A stretch of DNA of 53,466 nt from Bacteroidota bacterium (GCA_016191555.1 JACPVX010000006.1:1-53466), one strand, 5' to 3'. Counted from the stretch's first letter, positions 26,442 to 35,227 are shown. The notes: generated from the sequence alone by a model not told the origin. A program made the numbers and translations.

Positions 26442-27270
26442 AAATAAAATTAGTTTCTTCCCACCAAAAAGGGTTTACATCTATCTTAACTTTTGTTTCG
26501 TGCCACCTCTTTAATTGCTGCACGCAACTTTCTAATTTTTTCAATTCTTCATAAAAATGGTATCCCTCCTCTTCCAGTGCCTTAAAGTGCGTTTGCTTCA
26601 CCTTAATTACCTGTTCAACACGCTCTTTGGTGATTGAACGAATGCCTGCTATGTTTCCTTCATGCTGGCGATACCAAGTTTGACACTGCGAAGTAAAGAT
26701 AGCTATCAAATTGCGCTTCTCTAAGAGCTGATAAAAAATATACCAATCAGGTGCCATCACCAATCTGTCGGTGAGGATTGTAGCGAGTACTGATCTTTTG
26801 ATAGCAGTGTTTCCCAAGCCAACTATATTTTTATTTCGTATAAAAGACGCATCAAATTCAAAGCCATCAATTATTCTCGATGACCAAATTGAAGGAGTTT
26901 CAATCTGCCCGGTGGCGTTGGTAAGTGTTAAATCATTTACAACCAAATCATTCCTGCTCAACAACTTACTGGCAACCTCCACCCGATTTTCAGACATTGA
27001 ATCGTCCGCATCCACAAAGACATACCCTTCAAATTCTAATTGAGACAAAATGTGCAACGAACGAATGCGAATAGCGGTGATCGAGTCACTTATATCATAA
27101 AATGAAACCGGAATATTATGAAGTTGAAAATATTGGGCCCCATTTTCAACACCATCGTTAAATACAATTAACTGGAATTCTTTTATCGATTGGGTGTGAA
27201 GAGAATCTATCAATTGCTTGATAAACGGAATTGCTTTCGGATAAAAGTAAGTTACGACTGCAATCCGCAT
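26434..27270 (-). CDS. Glycosyltransferase family 2 (GT-A)
   Basis: A 278-residue GT-A transferase. It starts RIAVVTYFYPKAIPFIKQLIDSL. The FNDGVENG strand and the metal-binding YVFVDADDSMSENR (D-A-D) motif are typical of GT2, as is the IKRSVLATIL stretch. Residues 200-278 are a helical C-terminal extension. It lies between the LegB-type dehydratase and neuB, so it may handle the sugar made by that module. It ends overlapping the neuB start. Confidence 0.75.
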   Translation of the reverse strand: MRIAVVTYFYPKAIPFIKQLIDSLHTQSIKEFQLIVFNDGVENGAQYFQLHNIPVSFYDISDSITAIRIRSLHILSQLEFEGYVFVDADDSMSENRVEVASKLLSRNDLVVNDLTLTNATGQIETPSIWSSRIIDGFEFDASFIRNKNIVGLGNTAIKRSVLATILTDRLVMAPDWYIFYQLLEKRNLIAIFTSQCQTWYRQHEGNIAGIRSITKERVEQVIKVKQTHFKALEEEGYHFYEELKKLESCVQQLKRWHETKVKIDVNPFWWEETNFIYE

Positions 27271-27288
27271 ACTATGTTTGAAAAGAAA

Positions 27289-28287
27289 TTAGATATTGTA
27301 AATATCGGCCTTATACATCGCCAGATTGGCAGGTTGTTTAAACCATTTTATCGTTTCTTCTAAACCTTGTTTTAAAGAATATTGTGGCTGCCAACCGGTG
27401 GCTTCTTTCAATTTTTGGTGCGAACCGAATAATCGGAATACTTCACTTTTTGCAGGGCGTAATCGTTGCTGATCCGAAACAATTATTGCTATCGGATTTA
27501 TCTGATCGATCAGCTCTTGTGCAAGATCACCTACTGAAATTTCCGATTGGGTTGCGATATTTACTTCTTCACCAATTAATTTGCTTGACTTCGCGATTTC
27601 AACAAAGCCCCGACAGGTATCTTTCACAAACAATAGGTCGCGAGTGGGTGTTGTATCGCCTAGCTCAATCTTCTCTTTGCCGGCTAGCAATTGCGTAATA
27701 ATGGTAGGAATCACTGCTCTGGCAGATTGGCGTGGCCCATACGTGTTAAAGGGTCGTACAATCGTCAGCGGCAACTCAAAGCTTCGATAGAATGAATCTG
27801 CAATACTATCAGCACCAATTTTCGATGCTGAATAAGGCGATTGCGGTTGTTTGGGGTGTTCTTCCGTAATTGGAACAAACTGTGCGGTACCATATACTTC
27901 TGAAGTGGAAGTAACCAATACACGTTCAACCTTTAAATCGCGCGCAGCTTGCACGACATTCAATGTTCCCTTTACATTCGTATCGATGTAAGTATCCGGA
28001 GAATGATAACTAAACGGAATGGCAATCAAAGCGGCCAAATGAAAAACAATATCAATGTCTTTCATGGCGACCCGCACGCCATTGGGGTCACGAATGTCGC
28101 CGCTCACTATTTCTAATTGCTTTTTCTCAGCAACGGAAAAATGATCAATCCATCCCCAACTATTGAATGAATTATAAAACACGAATGCCTTCACTTTGCA
28201 TCCCTCCTGAAGGAGTGTTTGCACCAAATGACTTCCAATAAAACCATCAGCACCTGTTACCAATACACGTTTACCTTGTAAGCTCAT
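27289..28287 (-). CDS. legB: LegB-type NAD-dependent 4,6-dehydratase
   Basis: A 332-residue extended SDR. The start KRVLVTGADGFIGSHLVQTLLQEGCKVKAFV and the YNSFNSWGWIDHF stretch match LegB, the GDP-GlcNAc 4,6-dehydratase of the legionaminic path, as I remember the family. The active-site Ser-Thr and Tyr-Lys are in TSTSEVYG and YSASKIGAD. The GPRQSARAVIPTIITQLL and TRDLLFVKDTC blocks are standard for dehydratases. It is the first biosynthetic gene after the Wza/Wzc pair. A dedicated LegC aminotransferase normally follows, but here a GT2 and neuB do. Confidence 0.82.
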   Translation of the reverse strand: MSLQGKRVLVTGADGFIGSHLVQTLLQEGCKVKAFVFYNSFNSWGWIDHFSVAEKKQLEIVSGDIRDPNGVRVAMKDIDIVFHLAALIAIPFSYHSPDTYIDTNVKGTLNVVQAARDLKVERVLVTSTSEVYGTAQFVPITEEHPKQPQSPYSASKIGADSIADSFYRSFELPLTIVRPFNTYGPRQSARAVIPTIITQLLAGKEKIELGDTTPTRDLLFVKDTCRGFVEIAKSSKLIGEEVNIATQSEISVGDLAQELIDQINPIAIIVSDQQRLRPAKSEVFRLFGSHQKLKEATGWQPQYSLKQGLEETIKWFKQPANLAMYKADIYNI

Positions 28288-28299
28288 GTCAAGTCATTA

Positions 28300-30696
28300 T
28301 CAGTCCGTATAATAACTCTGGTCATCTGACCTTTTCTTTCTTCCATAGCTATAGCTATAACCATAGCCATAATTATAACCATAATTTCCGTACCCATACC
28401 CCAAACCAGATTTTCTTAAATCATTAAAGAGAATACTGATATTATTCATTTTGCCACTTCGATAATACTCTTCCAATGATTGAAGTACATCACGTGGTGT
28501 ATAATCTTGGCGAACGACAAATAAAGTATGATTGACTAATGGTGCCAATACAAACGCATCCGTCACTAGGCCCAGAGGTGGCGTATCTAAAATTATAAAG
28601 TCAAATTGCGTTTTTAAGTAGGTAAGCAAATCCGTCATTGCGGGCTTAAGCAATAACTCGCTTGGGTTTGGCGGCACCGCACCACCACTGATAAAATACA
28701 GATTATCGATAGAGGTAGCTTGAATGATGGATTCTAGGCTTGTCAGTGATGAAAGATATTGACTCAAACCGCGATCATTATTCAAATTAAGCTCGCTATA
28801 AAGTTTCGGCTTACGCAAGTCGGCACCGACAATCACCGTTCTCTTTCCTGCCAACGCAAATGCGGAAGCGAGGTTGAGGGTGGTGAATGTCTTACCTTCA
28901 CCGGGAATGGATGAAGTAACCATAAAGGTTTGTTTGTCTTTATTATCAGTAAAGTAGCTAAGGTTAGAACGCAATGCCCGAAATGACTCAGCCATGGCAG
29001 ACTTTGGCTTTTCTACAATGACCAGTGGATTGCTCTGCGGATTGTGACCGATACCAGCAATAATGGGAACACTTGAGTAGCTTTCAATATCATCGCGCGA
29101 TTGAATACGAGTATTCAACAACTCCGCTCCTACAAAAAATGCCAAAGGAAGGAACAATCCAATTACCGCACCTACGATATAGTTTAGCCATATTTTTGGT
29201 GATATGGGACTTCCTGCCATGGGGGGATTTACTACTACTATGTCAGACGTGGTAGATGCTTCCGAAAGGCCAGCCTCTGTTCGCTTTTGCAGTAAAAAAA
29301 CGTAAAGACTTTCCTTTAATGAATAGTTTCGTTGAATCGAAATGAGCTCTCTTTCCGTACGTGGCAATTTATGGAGTTGTTCCTCCACTATTTTAATTTG
29401 CTCATTGATAAATCGAACATTGATAGCCTGTGTCAGTTTTGAGTTATCTATCGTTTTTAAGATGTCTTTTTTAATCAGTGAAATAACCTGCAGTTTAGAT
29501 TGAAGAGCCGGATTGTCTTCTGTTTTCTCGACACCTTTGGCAGAGTTACTTTTATATAAATTTACCTGTGCCTGTTGTTCTATCAATTGACCAATCAATT
29601 GAGACACAATATTGTCACTTATACCTACGCTTGCAGGAGTAAATATACCATCGTATTGATTTGTCTTCAGTAACTCTGAGATGTAACTAAAATAGTTATC
29701 CAATAGCTTATATTGGAACTTCTGATCTTCTAAACCTAATAACTTTTGATACAACCGAGATGTCTCTTGATCCAAATTGGTAGTTATATTTTTCTTCTTA
29801 AATAGCTCAACCTTATCTTCGTATTGCTTAAGTGAATCTCCAATGATTAACAACTGGTTATCTAAAAACTTCATTGCCATTTTAGAAACCTTGTTCTTTT
29901 TCTCGACATCATAAATTTGATATCGTTCAATAAATCGATTCAAAAAATCCATTTCTTTTTTGGGTACCGAACCCGAAACCTGAAGGCTTACAACAGATGC
30001 GCCTGGTTCGGCCCATGATACTTTCAGCTTGGCTGAATAGATTTTAGCGAGTTGGTATGAATCTTGAAATGTCACCAAAAAAGGTTTTGACACATAAGCC
30101 TTCAAGTCACCTTTTCGTAACACATTCAGTGTAAATCCATTGATTTTAACAGGTTCATCGAAAGGCAGGTTTGAATAGCTTTTACCTTCTTCATCTTCTT
30201 TCATTCCTTTATAAGAAACAGAATAGGTAGTTTCTGAGGTAATGGTAAATGTAATTGGCCTGCCTACACCTGCTTCTATTTTAAAAGTAACCGGAAATTG
30301 TGGATCATAATACTCGGTGGTTTTAATATCTCCTTCCTTATGAAGTGATGCATTAAAGTTGAGTCCTTCTATAACCTCTTGTAATAGAGGATATGACTTC
30401 ATAATATAAATCTCGTTGTAGAAATTTCGGTATGGGTTTACCAGCTCATTGTTGTACAAAAACTTTGCACCAGCGCTCTCTTCATTCTCCTTAATAATAA
30501 TGGAAGCATTTACCTGATAGATGCGAGTAGAATACCTATTAACAACATAGGCAACAGCCAGCGCGACCAGAAGAGATAATACAAGAACATACCAAAAGCG
30601 AATAACGCGTGCCAATACACGCTTGATATTAATCACACTTGGTTTTTGACTGGTGGGCTCCATAGCCCCTTGATCCAAATTTAGGGGAGAGTTCAA
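28300..30696 (-). CDS. Wzc-like chain-length regulator and tyrosine autokinase
   Basis: A 798-residue fusion of a Wzz domain and a BY-kinase. An N-terminal membrane segment (about residues 33-50) is followed by a large periplasmic region with coiled coils (about 260-470) and a second segment (about 505-530, with the P-x2-G-like Pro cluster before it). Walker A is SIPGEGKT near residue 597, A-prime is VIVGADLRKPK, and Walker B is FIILDTPP. The C-terminus has about eleven tyrosines in the last 35 residues (GYGYGNYGYNYGYGYSYSYG), the autophosphorylation cluster. It controls EPS polymerisation with Wza. No low-molecular-weight tyrosine phosphatase gene is nearby. It starts one base after the Wza-like gene ends. 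Confidence 0.92.
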   Translation of the reverse strand: MNSPLNLDQGAMEPTSQKPSVINIKRVLARVIRFWYVLVLSLLVALAVAYVVNRYSTRIYQVNASIIIKENEESAGAKFLYNNELVNPYRNFYNEIYIMKSYPLLQEVIEGLNFNASLHKEGDIKTTEYYDPQFPVTFKIEAGVGRPITFTITSETTYSVSYKGMKEDEEGKSYSNLPFDEPVKINGFTLNVLRKGDLKAYVSKPFLVTFQDSYQLAKIYSAKLKVSWAEPGASVVSLQVSGSVPKKEMDFLNRFIERYQIYDVEKKNKVSKMAMKFLDNQLLIIGDSLKQYEDKVELFKKKNITTNLDQETSRLYQKLLGLEDQKFQYKLLDNYFSYISELLKTNQYDGIFTPASVGISDNIVSQLIGQLIEQQAQVNLYKSNSAKGVEKTEDNPALQSKLQVISLIKKDILKTIDNSKLTQAINVRFINEQIKIVEEQLHKLPRTERELISIQRNYSLKESLYVFLLQKRTEAGLSEASTTSDIVVVNPPMAGSPISPKIWLNYIVGAVIGLFLPLAFFVGAELLNTRIQSRDDIESYSSVPIIAGIGHNPQSNPLVIVEKPKSAMAESFRALRSNLSYFTDNKDKQTFMVTSSIPGEGKTFTTLNLASAFALAGKRTVIVGADLRKPKLYSELNLNNDRGLSQYLSSLTSLESIIQATSIDNLYFISGGAVPPNPSELLLKPAMTDLLTYLKTQFDFIILDTPPLGLVTDAFVLAPLVNHTLFVVRQDYTPRDVLQSLEEYYRSGKMNNISILFNDLRKSGLGYGYGNYGYNYGYGYSYSYGRKKRSDDQSYYTD

Positions 30697-31524
30697 TTAA
30701 CGCTTGCTTAAAGTATAAATTAACAAACCAAATGAAATGGCAGTTGTAACAATGGCCAGGTTGGTGGTGAAATACCTGCGAAAAGTTCTTTGTTTTAAAG
30801 GAGGAACTATGATCAAGTCATTTTGCTGTACATAGAAATATGGCGATTCAATAAATTTTTCATCCAGTAAATTCACATAATGCACTTCTGTAATGGTTCC
30901 CTTTTGCCGAATCACTTTAATTGTTTTTCGATCGGCTAATTCTGATAGACCACCCGCCATTCCAATTGCTTCCATCATCGTTACACGGGGATTGGTTGAT
31001 GTTATCGTTTTTTCACCATTTACTTCACCCAGCACTGTGAATCGAAAATTGAGCATCCGCACTCGCACAATTACATCGGGCATATATTTGCTAGCGGCAT
31101 CTCTAATTTTTTCCTGTGCTTGAAAAATAGTAAGCCCCGCTACTTTAATTTTGCCCAACACAGCATATTGAATCTCGCCCTCAGTATTTACAAAAATACC
31201 GTTTTGAGCACTTCCTTGCCCTCCATTGGGCATATTCGATCCCATACGAGGGTTTAACTTGGATAAGAAATCAAACTGATCGCTCTCATCGCTAAGCGTT
31301 TCAAAATTGATGCTCAACATATCCAACGGCTGAATTTTATATTCGTTAAATGTGAGCATGTGCGAGCGAAGTACGGTATCACGAGGAAAATCTCGTTTCT
31401 TCAAATCGTCTTTTTGAAGATAGACTAATTTATTGATAGGTACACATCCGATGCAGCTAATCAGGAGAAGCAGTATTAAAACGAAAGAGGGATTACTCGC
31501 TGTTCTACAATAATTCTTTACCAC
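30697..31524 (-). CDS. Wza-like polysaccharide export lipoprotein
   Basis: A 275-residue outer-membrane polysaccharide export protein. The start is GTG at 31524; no in-frame ATG precedes the signal sequence. A lipoprotein signal with LLLISCIGC gives Cys24 or Cys27 as the lipidated residue. The Poly_export domain follows (YKIQPLDMLSINF). A SLBB-like domain spans about 140-235 (VLGEVNGEKTITSTNPRVTMMEAIGMAGGLSELADR). A C-terminal membrane helix follows (LAIVTTAISFGLLIYTL). It forms the export channel with the downstream Wzc-like protein and opens the locus. Confidence 0.9.
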   Translation of the reverse strand: MVKNYCRTASNPSFVLILLLLISCIGCVPINKLVYLQKDDLKKRDFPRDTVLRSHMLTFNEYKIQPLDMLSINFETLSDESDQFDFLSKLNPRMGSNMPNGGQGSAQNGIFVNTEGEIQYAVLGKIKVAGLTIFQAQEKIRDAASKYMPDVIVRVRMLNFRFTVLGEVNGEKTITSTNPRVTMMEAIGMAGGLSELADRKTIKVIRQKGTITEVHYVNLLDEKFIESPYFYVQQNDLIIVPPLKQRTFRRYFTTNLAIVTTAISFGLLIYTLSKR

Positions 31525-31579
31525 AAATGCTGCTTTAAATCCAAAATATTGCGAAAATTAGGAAAAATATCCACATCCC

Positions 31580-34012
31580 ATGAAAATTATTAAGGTTGGC
31601 CTTGCTTTGGTTGTTACCGTTTCACTCGTTTATTTTCTCAATACGAGTCACAACTTCGGCTCCCCCATTCCACCGCTGGGTAAATTCCTTAGTCCCTTTC
31701 AAGGTTTTTGGCAAAATGCACAAACCTCTTCACAAAATTCAGAGACGCTCTCAATCCCCGGATTGAAGGATAAAGTAACCATTGTTTACGATAGCGCGCT
31801 TATCCCACACATCTATGCCAACCATGATGAAGATCTATTCCTAGCTCAAGGTTATATCACTGCCAAGAATCGTCTTTGGCAGATGGAATTTCAAACGCAC
31901 GCTGCCGGTGGCCGCATCAGCGAAGTTATTGGCAAAGCTGCGCTGGATTTCGATCGCACGCAACGCAGACTCGGCATGGGTTACGCTGCGGAAGTGTCTG
32001 TGAAGTCGATGGAAAGCAACCCAACTGCCAAGCTCATGGTAGACAGCTACACGCAAGGCATCAACGCCTACATCCAATCGTTGGATGAAAGTTCACTACC
32101 CATTGAATATAAGCTACTTGGCTATGAACCTGAACCATGGACGAATCTGAAGAGCGCTTATCTCTTAAAGTACATGGCCAAAACGCTGAATACCGGAGAG
32201 CGTGACTTGGAAATGACGAACGCCTTAAAGTTGTTTGGTAAGGAAACCATAGAACTCTTATTTCCGGATAACGAAGGCGTAGCCGATCCGATTGTAGATC
32301 GAACCAATCAATGGGGTTTCAAGCCAACTACACTAGACTCGGTTCAATTAGCGGTTCCTCAACAATTGGTCAACATCATGCCTTTTGAAAAATCTCCGCC
32401 TGATGTAGGCAGCAACAATTGGGCTGTCGGTGGCTCAAAAACAGCTTCAGGCTCTCCTATCCTATGTAACGATCCACATCTGGAGCTCAATCTTCCCTCG
32501 ATTTGGTATATCATACATCTCTCGGGCCCTGGTATTAACTCAATGGGGGCATCTTTACCCGGTTCTCCATCAATTATCAGCGGGTTTAATGATTCTATCG
32601 CTTGGGGCGTAACCAACGCTCAGCGCGATCTAGTAGACTGGTTCAAAATTGAGTTTAAAGACAATGCTAAAAAGGAATATAAGTTGGATGGCAGCTGGGT
32701 AGCCGCCAAAAAGCGTGTGGAAGAAATTAAAGTAAAGGGGGCTCCAATCTTCTATGACACAGTCACCTACACCCACCAAGGCCCTATTGTTTTCGACAGC
32801 TCTTTTCATGGCGCCAACGAAAAGAGTCACTTTGCCTACCGATGGATTGCCCACGATCCTTCAGAGGAAGTCATGACTTTTTACAAATTGAACAGAGCAA
32901 AAAATCATGCCGACTACATGGAGGCGTTAAATCATTACAGTTCACCAGCTCAAAACTTTGTATTCGCATGTGTGAATGGAGACATCGCGATGAGAATTCA
33001 AGGGAAATATCCCGTAAGGAGAAAAAATGAAGGTAAGTTTATCCTAGACGGCACCAAGTCATCCAGCGATTGGCAGGCTTTTATTCCCAGCGATCAGAAT
33101 GTAATGGACAAAAATCCGGCTCGTGGATTTGTTAGTTCGGCAAATCAGTTTCCTGCAGACGCCACCTACCCGTACTATGTGCAGGCCAGCAACTGGGAAG
33201 CATATCGCAACCGGAGAATCAATCAGGTTTTAAGGGAATTGAACAAATGCACCCCTCAGGATTTGATGAACCTGCAACTGGACAACTTTAATTTAAAAGC
33301 CTCTGAAAGTTTACCCACCTTTTTAACAAATTTAGATTCTACCAGCTTTACGGGTGACGCTTTAGAAGCCTACAAAATCTTAAAAGCGTGGGATTATAAA
33401 AACGAAATTGATTCTGAAGGAGCGTCTTATTATGAGGCGTGGATTCGGGCATTTGTGCCAATGGTTTGGGATGAATTTTCAAACGACAAAGTAGCACTAC
33501 CCTGGCCATCCACTTACCTCACCATCAAGTTGATGAAAGAACAACCTGCGCTTGCCTTCTTCGACATCAAAAGCACTCCTGAAAAAGAGACTGTTAAAGA
33601 AGTAATCCAAAAATCATTTGCCGATGCGGTTGAAGTGATCGCCAAATGGAAGAAAGAAAAAAATGCGAACCCGCGATGGGCAAGCTACAAGGATGCCGTG
33701 GTGAATCATCTTTTAAAACAAAAAGCATTTAGTTATAACATTGAGCATGGCGGTAACAGCAGCATTGTAAACGCACATTCGAAAACACACGGACCGAGTT
33801 GGCGTATGGTGGTAAGTTTAGAAAAGGCAGGCATCAACGCGTGGGGGGTATATCCTGGCGGACAGTCGGGCAACCCAGGAAGTCCCTATTATAATAATCT
33901 ATTGAATCTGTGGACACAGGGTAAATATGTAAAATTTACATTCACCTCAGAAAGTGAAAAAATGAAAGGAAAAGAACTGGCTATCATTACTTTAAAACCT
34001 GCCTCAAAATGA
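31580..34012 (+). CDS. Penicillin-acylase family N-terminal nucleophile hydrolase
   Basis: An 810-residue protein of the penicillin amidase family (PF01804), normally cut by itself into alpha and beta chains. The predicted N-terminal nucleophile of the beta chain is Ser278 in DVGSNNWAVGGSKTASGSPILCNDPHL. The alpha part has HIYANHDEDLFLAQGYITAKNRLWQMEF. An N-terminal hydrophobic segment (residues about 4-20) points to export. Homologs cleave acyl-amides, including acyl-homoserine lactones, but the substrate here cannot be told. It is transcribed divergently from the EPS locus across a 55-base gap and overlaps the next gene. Confidence 0.9.
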   Translation: MKIIKVGLALVVTVSLVYFLNTSHNFGSPIPPLGKFLSPFQGFWQNAQTSSQNSETLSIPGLKDKVTIVYDSALIPHIYANHDEDLFLAQGYITAKNRLWQMEFQTHAAGGRISEVIGKAALDFDRTQRRLGMGYAAEVSVKSMESNPTAKLMVDSYTQGINAYIQSLDESSLPIEYKLLGYEPEPWTNLKSAYLLKYMAKTLNTGERDLEMTNALKLFGKETIELLFPDNEGVADPIVDRTNQWGFKPTTLDSVQLAVPQQLVNIMPFEKSPPDVGSNNWAVGGSKTASGSPILCNDPHLELNLPSIWYIIHLSGPGINSMGASLPGSPSIISGFNDSIAWGVTNAQRDLVDWFKIEFKDNAKKEYKLDGSWVAAKKRVEEIKVKGAPIFYDTVTYTHQGPIVFDSSFHGANEKSHFAYRWIAHDPSEEVMTFYKLNRAKNHADYMEALNHYSSPAQNFVFACVNGDIAMRIQGKYPVRRKNEGKFILDGTKSSSDWQAFIPSDQNVMDKNPARGFVSSANQFPADATYPYYVQASNWEAYRNRRINQVLRELNKCTPQDLMNLQLDNFNLKASESLPTFLTNLDSTSFTGDALEAYKILKAWDYKNEIDSEGASYYEAWIRAFVPMVWDEFSNDKVALPWPSTYLTIKLMKEQPALAFFDIKSTPEKETVKEVIQKSFADAVEVIAKWKKEKNANPRWASYKDAVVNHLLKQKAFSYNIEHGGNSSIVNAHSKTHGPSWRMVVSLEKAGINAWGVYPGGQSGNPGSPYYNNLLNLWTQGKYVKFTFTSESEKMKGKELAIITLKPASK

Positions 34013-34335
34013 AATTCATCATTCAAATCATTGCGACTATAATTGTTTGCTTCCTTCTTCAATCATTCCTCCCTTGGTGGACTTTGGCGGTCGGTGCAAG
34101 TGCTGTCGCCTATTTTATTGATAATAATGCGCTGCCCTCTTTTGTGGCTGGTTTTATTGGTGCTGCCCTTTTGTGGATTGGGATGGCCTACTATTTAGAT
34201 CAAGCAACACACTCCATCATCACCGAAAAGGTAAATAAGCTGCTGCCACTCAATGCATTTCTATTGACTGGGATTGTCGGTGGCATGGTGGGAGGATTGA
34301 GCGCTTTAACTGGAACGTTCCTAAGATCAAAATAG
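34009..34335 (+). CDS. Small integral membrane protein, function unknown
   Basis: A 108-residue protein with about three to four hydrophobic segments and little soluble sequence. Its ATG overlaps the stop of the acylase gene (ATGA), so the two are co-translated. I do not recognise a named family. The Gly-rich last segment (LTGIVGGMVGGLSALTGTFL) looks like a helix-packing region. It may anchor or assist the acylase, by context only. Confidence 0.7.
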   Translation: MKFIIQIIATIIVCFLLQSFLPWWTLAVGASAVAYFIDNNALPSFVAGFIGAALLWIGMAYYLDQATHSIITEKVNKLLPLNAFLLTGIVGGMVGGLSALTGTFLRSK

Positions 34336-34374
34336 TGAGATAGGATAATTGACGCAAAATTTAGCGGCAGGCGA

Positions 34375-34403
34375 TTGTTATAAGCCCAATCTGCTTATAT
34401 TTG
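34375..34403 (+). promoter_or_regulatory. Promoter of the tRNA-Ser gene
   Basis: TTG at 34375-34377 is followed after 18 bases by TATATTTG (34396-34403), a perfect TAnnTTTG. The tRNA starts 19 bases further on. It is one of the clearest promoters in the window. Confidence 0.65.
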
Positions 34404-34422
34404 CGTTCTTTTTTAGCTCCAC

Positions 34423-34512
<90 letters not shown>

Positions 34513-34601
34513 TAAATTTACTTGACTGTTAAATCAGTGGTTTTCAAGTCATAAGAAGCTTGAGATAGTTTGGTTTGCCAAGCTAAGCTTCACAGAAATC
34601 T

Positions 34602-34675
34602 GGTCTCGTAGCTCAGCTGGATAGAGCAACTGCCTTCTAAGCAGTAGGTCATTGGTTCGAATCCAATCGGGATCA
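34602..34675 (+). tRNA. tRNA-Arg(UCU)
   Basis: A 74-base tRNA. The acceptor GGTCTCG pairs with CGGGATC (two G-U pairs) and A is the discriminator. The D arm is GCTCAGCTGGATAGAGC. The anticodon loop CTTCTAA gives TCT. The T arm is ATTGGTTCGAATCCAAT. CCA is not encoded. Confidence 0.93.
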
Positions 34676-34685
34676 CAAAAAAATC

Positions 34686-34715
34686 TTGGTGTGTTAAGAT
34701 GTTTTTATATCTTCG
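34686..34715 (+). promoter_or_regulatory. Possible promoter of the tRNA-Pro gene
   Basis: TTG at 34686-34688, then 19 bases, then TATCTTCG (34708-34715), which differs from TAnnTTTG at one base. The tRNA starts 29 bases downstream. Confidence 0.45.
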
Positions 34716-34744
34716 CGCCTCGTTAAGGAAAAGACCTTAACTCT

Positions 34745-34818
34745 CGGGGTGTAGCGTAGCCCGGTATCGCGCTTGGTTTGGGACCAAGAGGTCGTCAGTT
34801 CGAATCTGGCCACCCCGA
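34745..34818 (+). tRNA. tRNA-Pro(UGG)
   Basis: A 74-base tRNA. The acceptor CGGGGTG pairs with CACCCCG and A is the discriminator. The anticodon stem CTTGG/CCAAG carries the loop TTTGGGA, giving anticodon TGG. The T arm has GTTCGAAT. A rho-independent terminator follows at once. Its 3' flank and most of the gene are duplicated 392 bases downstream. Confidence 0.92.
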
Positions 34819-34874
34819 CAAAAAAGCTCCGTGTTTCGCGGGGCTTTTTTTGTTTCTATGAATTTCACTGTTTA
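34748..34874 (+). repeat. Direct repeat, copy 1 (intact tRNA-Pro end and terminator)
   Basis: From GGTGTAGCGTAGCCCGGT inside tRNA-Pro, through its terminator, to about GTTTA, this stretch is repeated at 35140-35277 with a few changes. The two copies enclose most of the frameshifted GIY-YIG gene. Confidence 0.85.
34825..34851 (+). terminator. Terminator of tRNA-Pro
   Basis: The stem AGCTCCG / CGGGGCT (one G-U pair) with a 7-base loop is followed by seven Ts. This is a typical rho-independent terminator, seven bases after the tRNA. Confidence 0.85.
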
Positions 34875-35110
34875 CAGCTTATTCAGTAAGTCAACTCAAA
34901 AGTACTATACTGGATCGACTCAAGATTTAGCAAACAGATTGCTTGAACACAATAACGGTGAGACTAGGTCCATTCAAATATGGAATTCCTTGGGAAGTAG
35001 TTTGGCAAACTAATCTGCCTTCTCGTGCCGAAGTTGTACAGCTTGAAACCAAAATCAAAAAAAGAGGCGCCAAACGTTTCCTGCAAGGCTTTAGACTAAT
35101 TGAGCGTTAA
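34858..35110 (+). pseudogene. Frameshifted single-domain GIY-YIG nuclease gene
   Basis: The first frame, from ATG at 34858, reads VYSLFSKSTQKYYTGSTQDLANRLLEHNNGETRSI, the GIY-YIG start with its Y...YYTGST motif and the R-L-x-E-H-N block. At about 34975-34980 the frame moves by one base. It continues KYGIPWEVVWQTNLPSRAEV and QLETKIKKRGAKRF to the stop at 35110, the rest of the family including the catalytic-type Glu and the K-I-K-K-R end. An extra A in the CAAATATGG run would explain it. The joined protein, about 83 residues, matches short GIY-YIG proteins common near tRNA genes in Bacteroidota. A sequencing error cannot be excluded. Confidence 0.8.
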
Positions 35111-35139
35111 TTAGGCTTGAAGTTTGCTTTGTTTTTTCA

Positions 35140-35221
35140 GGTGTAGCGTAGCCCGGTATCGCGTGGCGCTTAGGCGCCAAGGTCGTCAGTTCCCCCGCGA
35201 AGCGCGGGGTGGCCACCCCGA
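35140..35221 (+). pseudogene. Degenerate tRNA-Pro copy
   Basis: It begins with GGTGTAGCGTAGCCCGGTATCGCG as in tRNA-Pro and ends GGCCACCCCGA. The first acceptor bases no longer pair. The anticodon arm is replaced by the perfect hairpin TGGCGCTTAGGCGCCA. The T arm has an added hairpin CCCCGCGAAGCGCGGGG. It should not give a working tRNA. Confidence 0.8.
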
Positions 35222-35227
35222 CAAAAA

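Noticed and set aside
27289..28287. LegB-type gene as the missing PglF-like dehydratase of the bacillosamine path
   Set aside because: PglF-type enzymes are much longer membrane proteins, and this sequence has LegB marks; a shared use of its product remains only a possibility.
31525..31579. Promoter for the EPS locus or for the acylase gene
   Set aside because: No 8-base TAnnTTTG match with correct spacing is present on either strand; near matches are one base short or have a mismatch in an A/T-rich gap.
35140..35221. Second functional tRNA gene with a new anticodon
   Set aside because: The first three acceptor bases do not pair, the anticodon loop has the wrong size, and the T arm carries an insertion.
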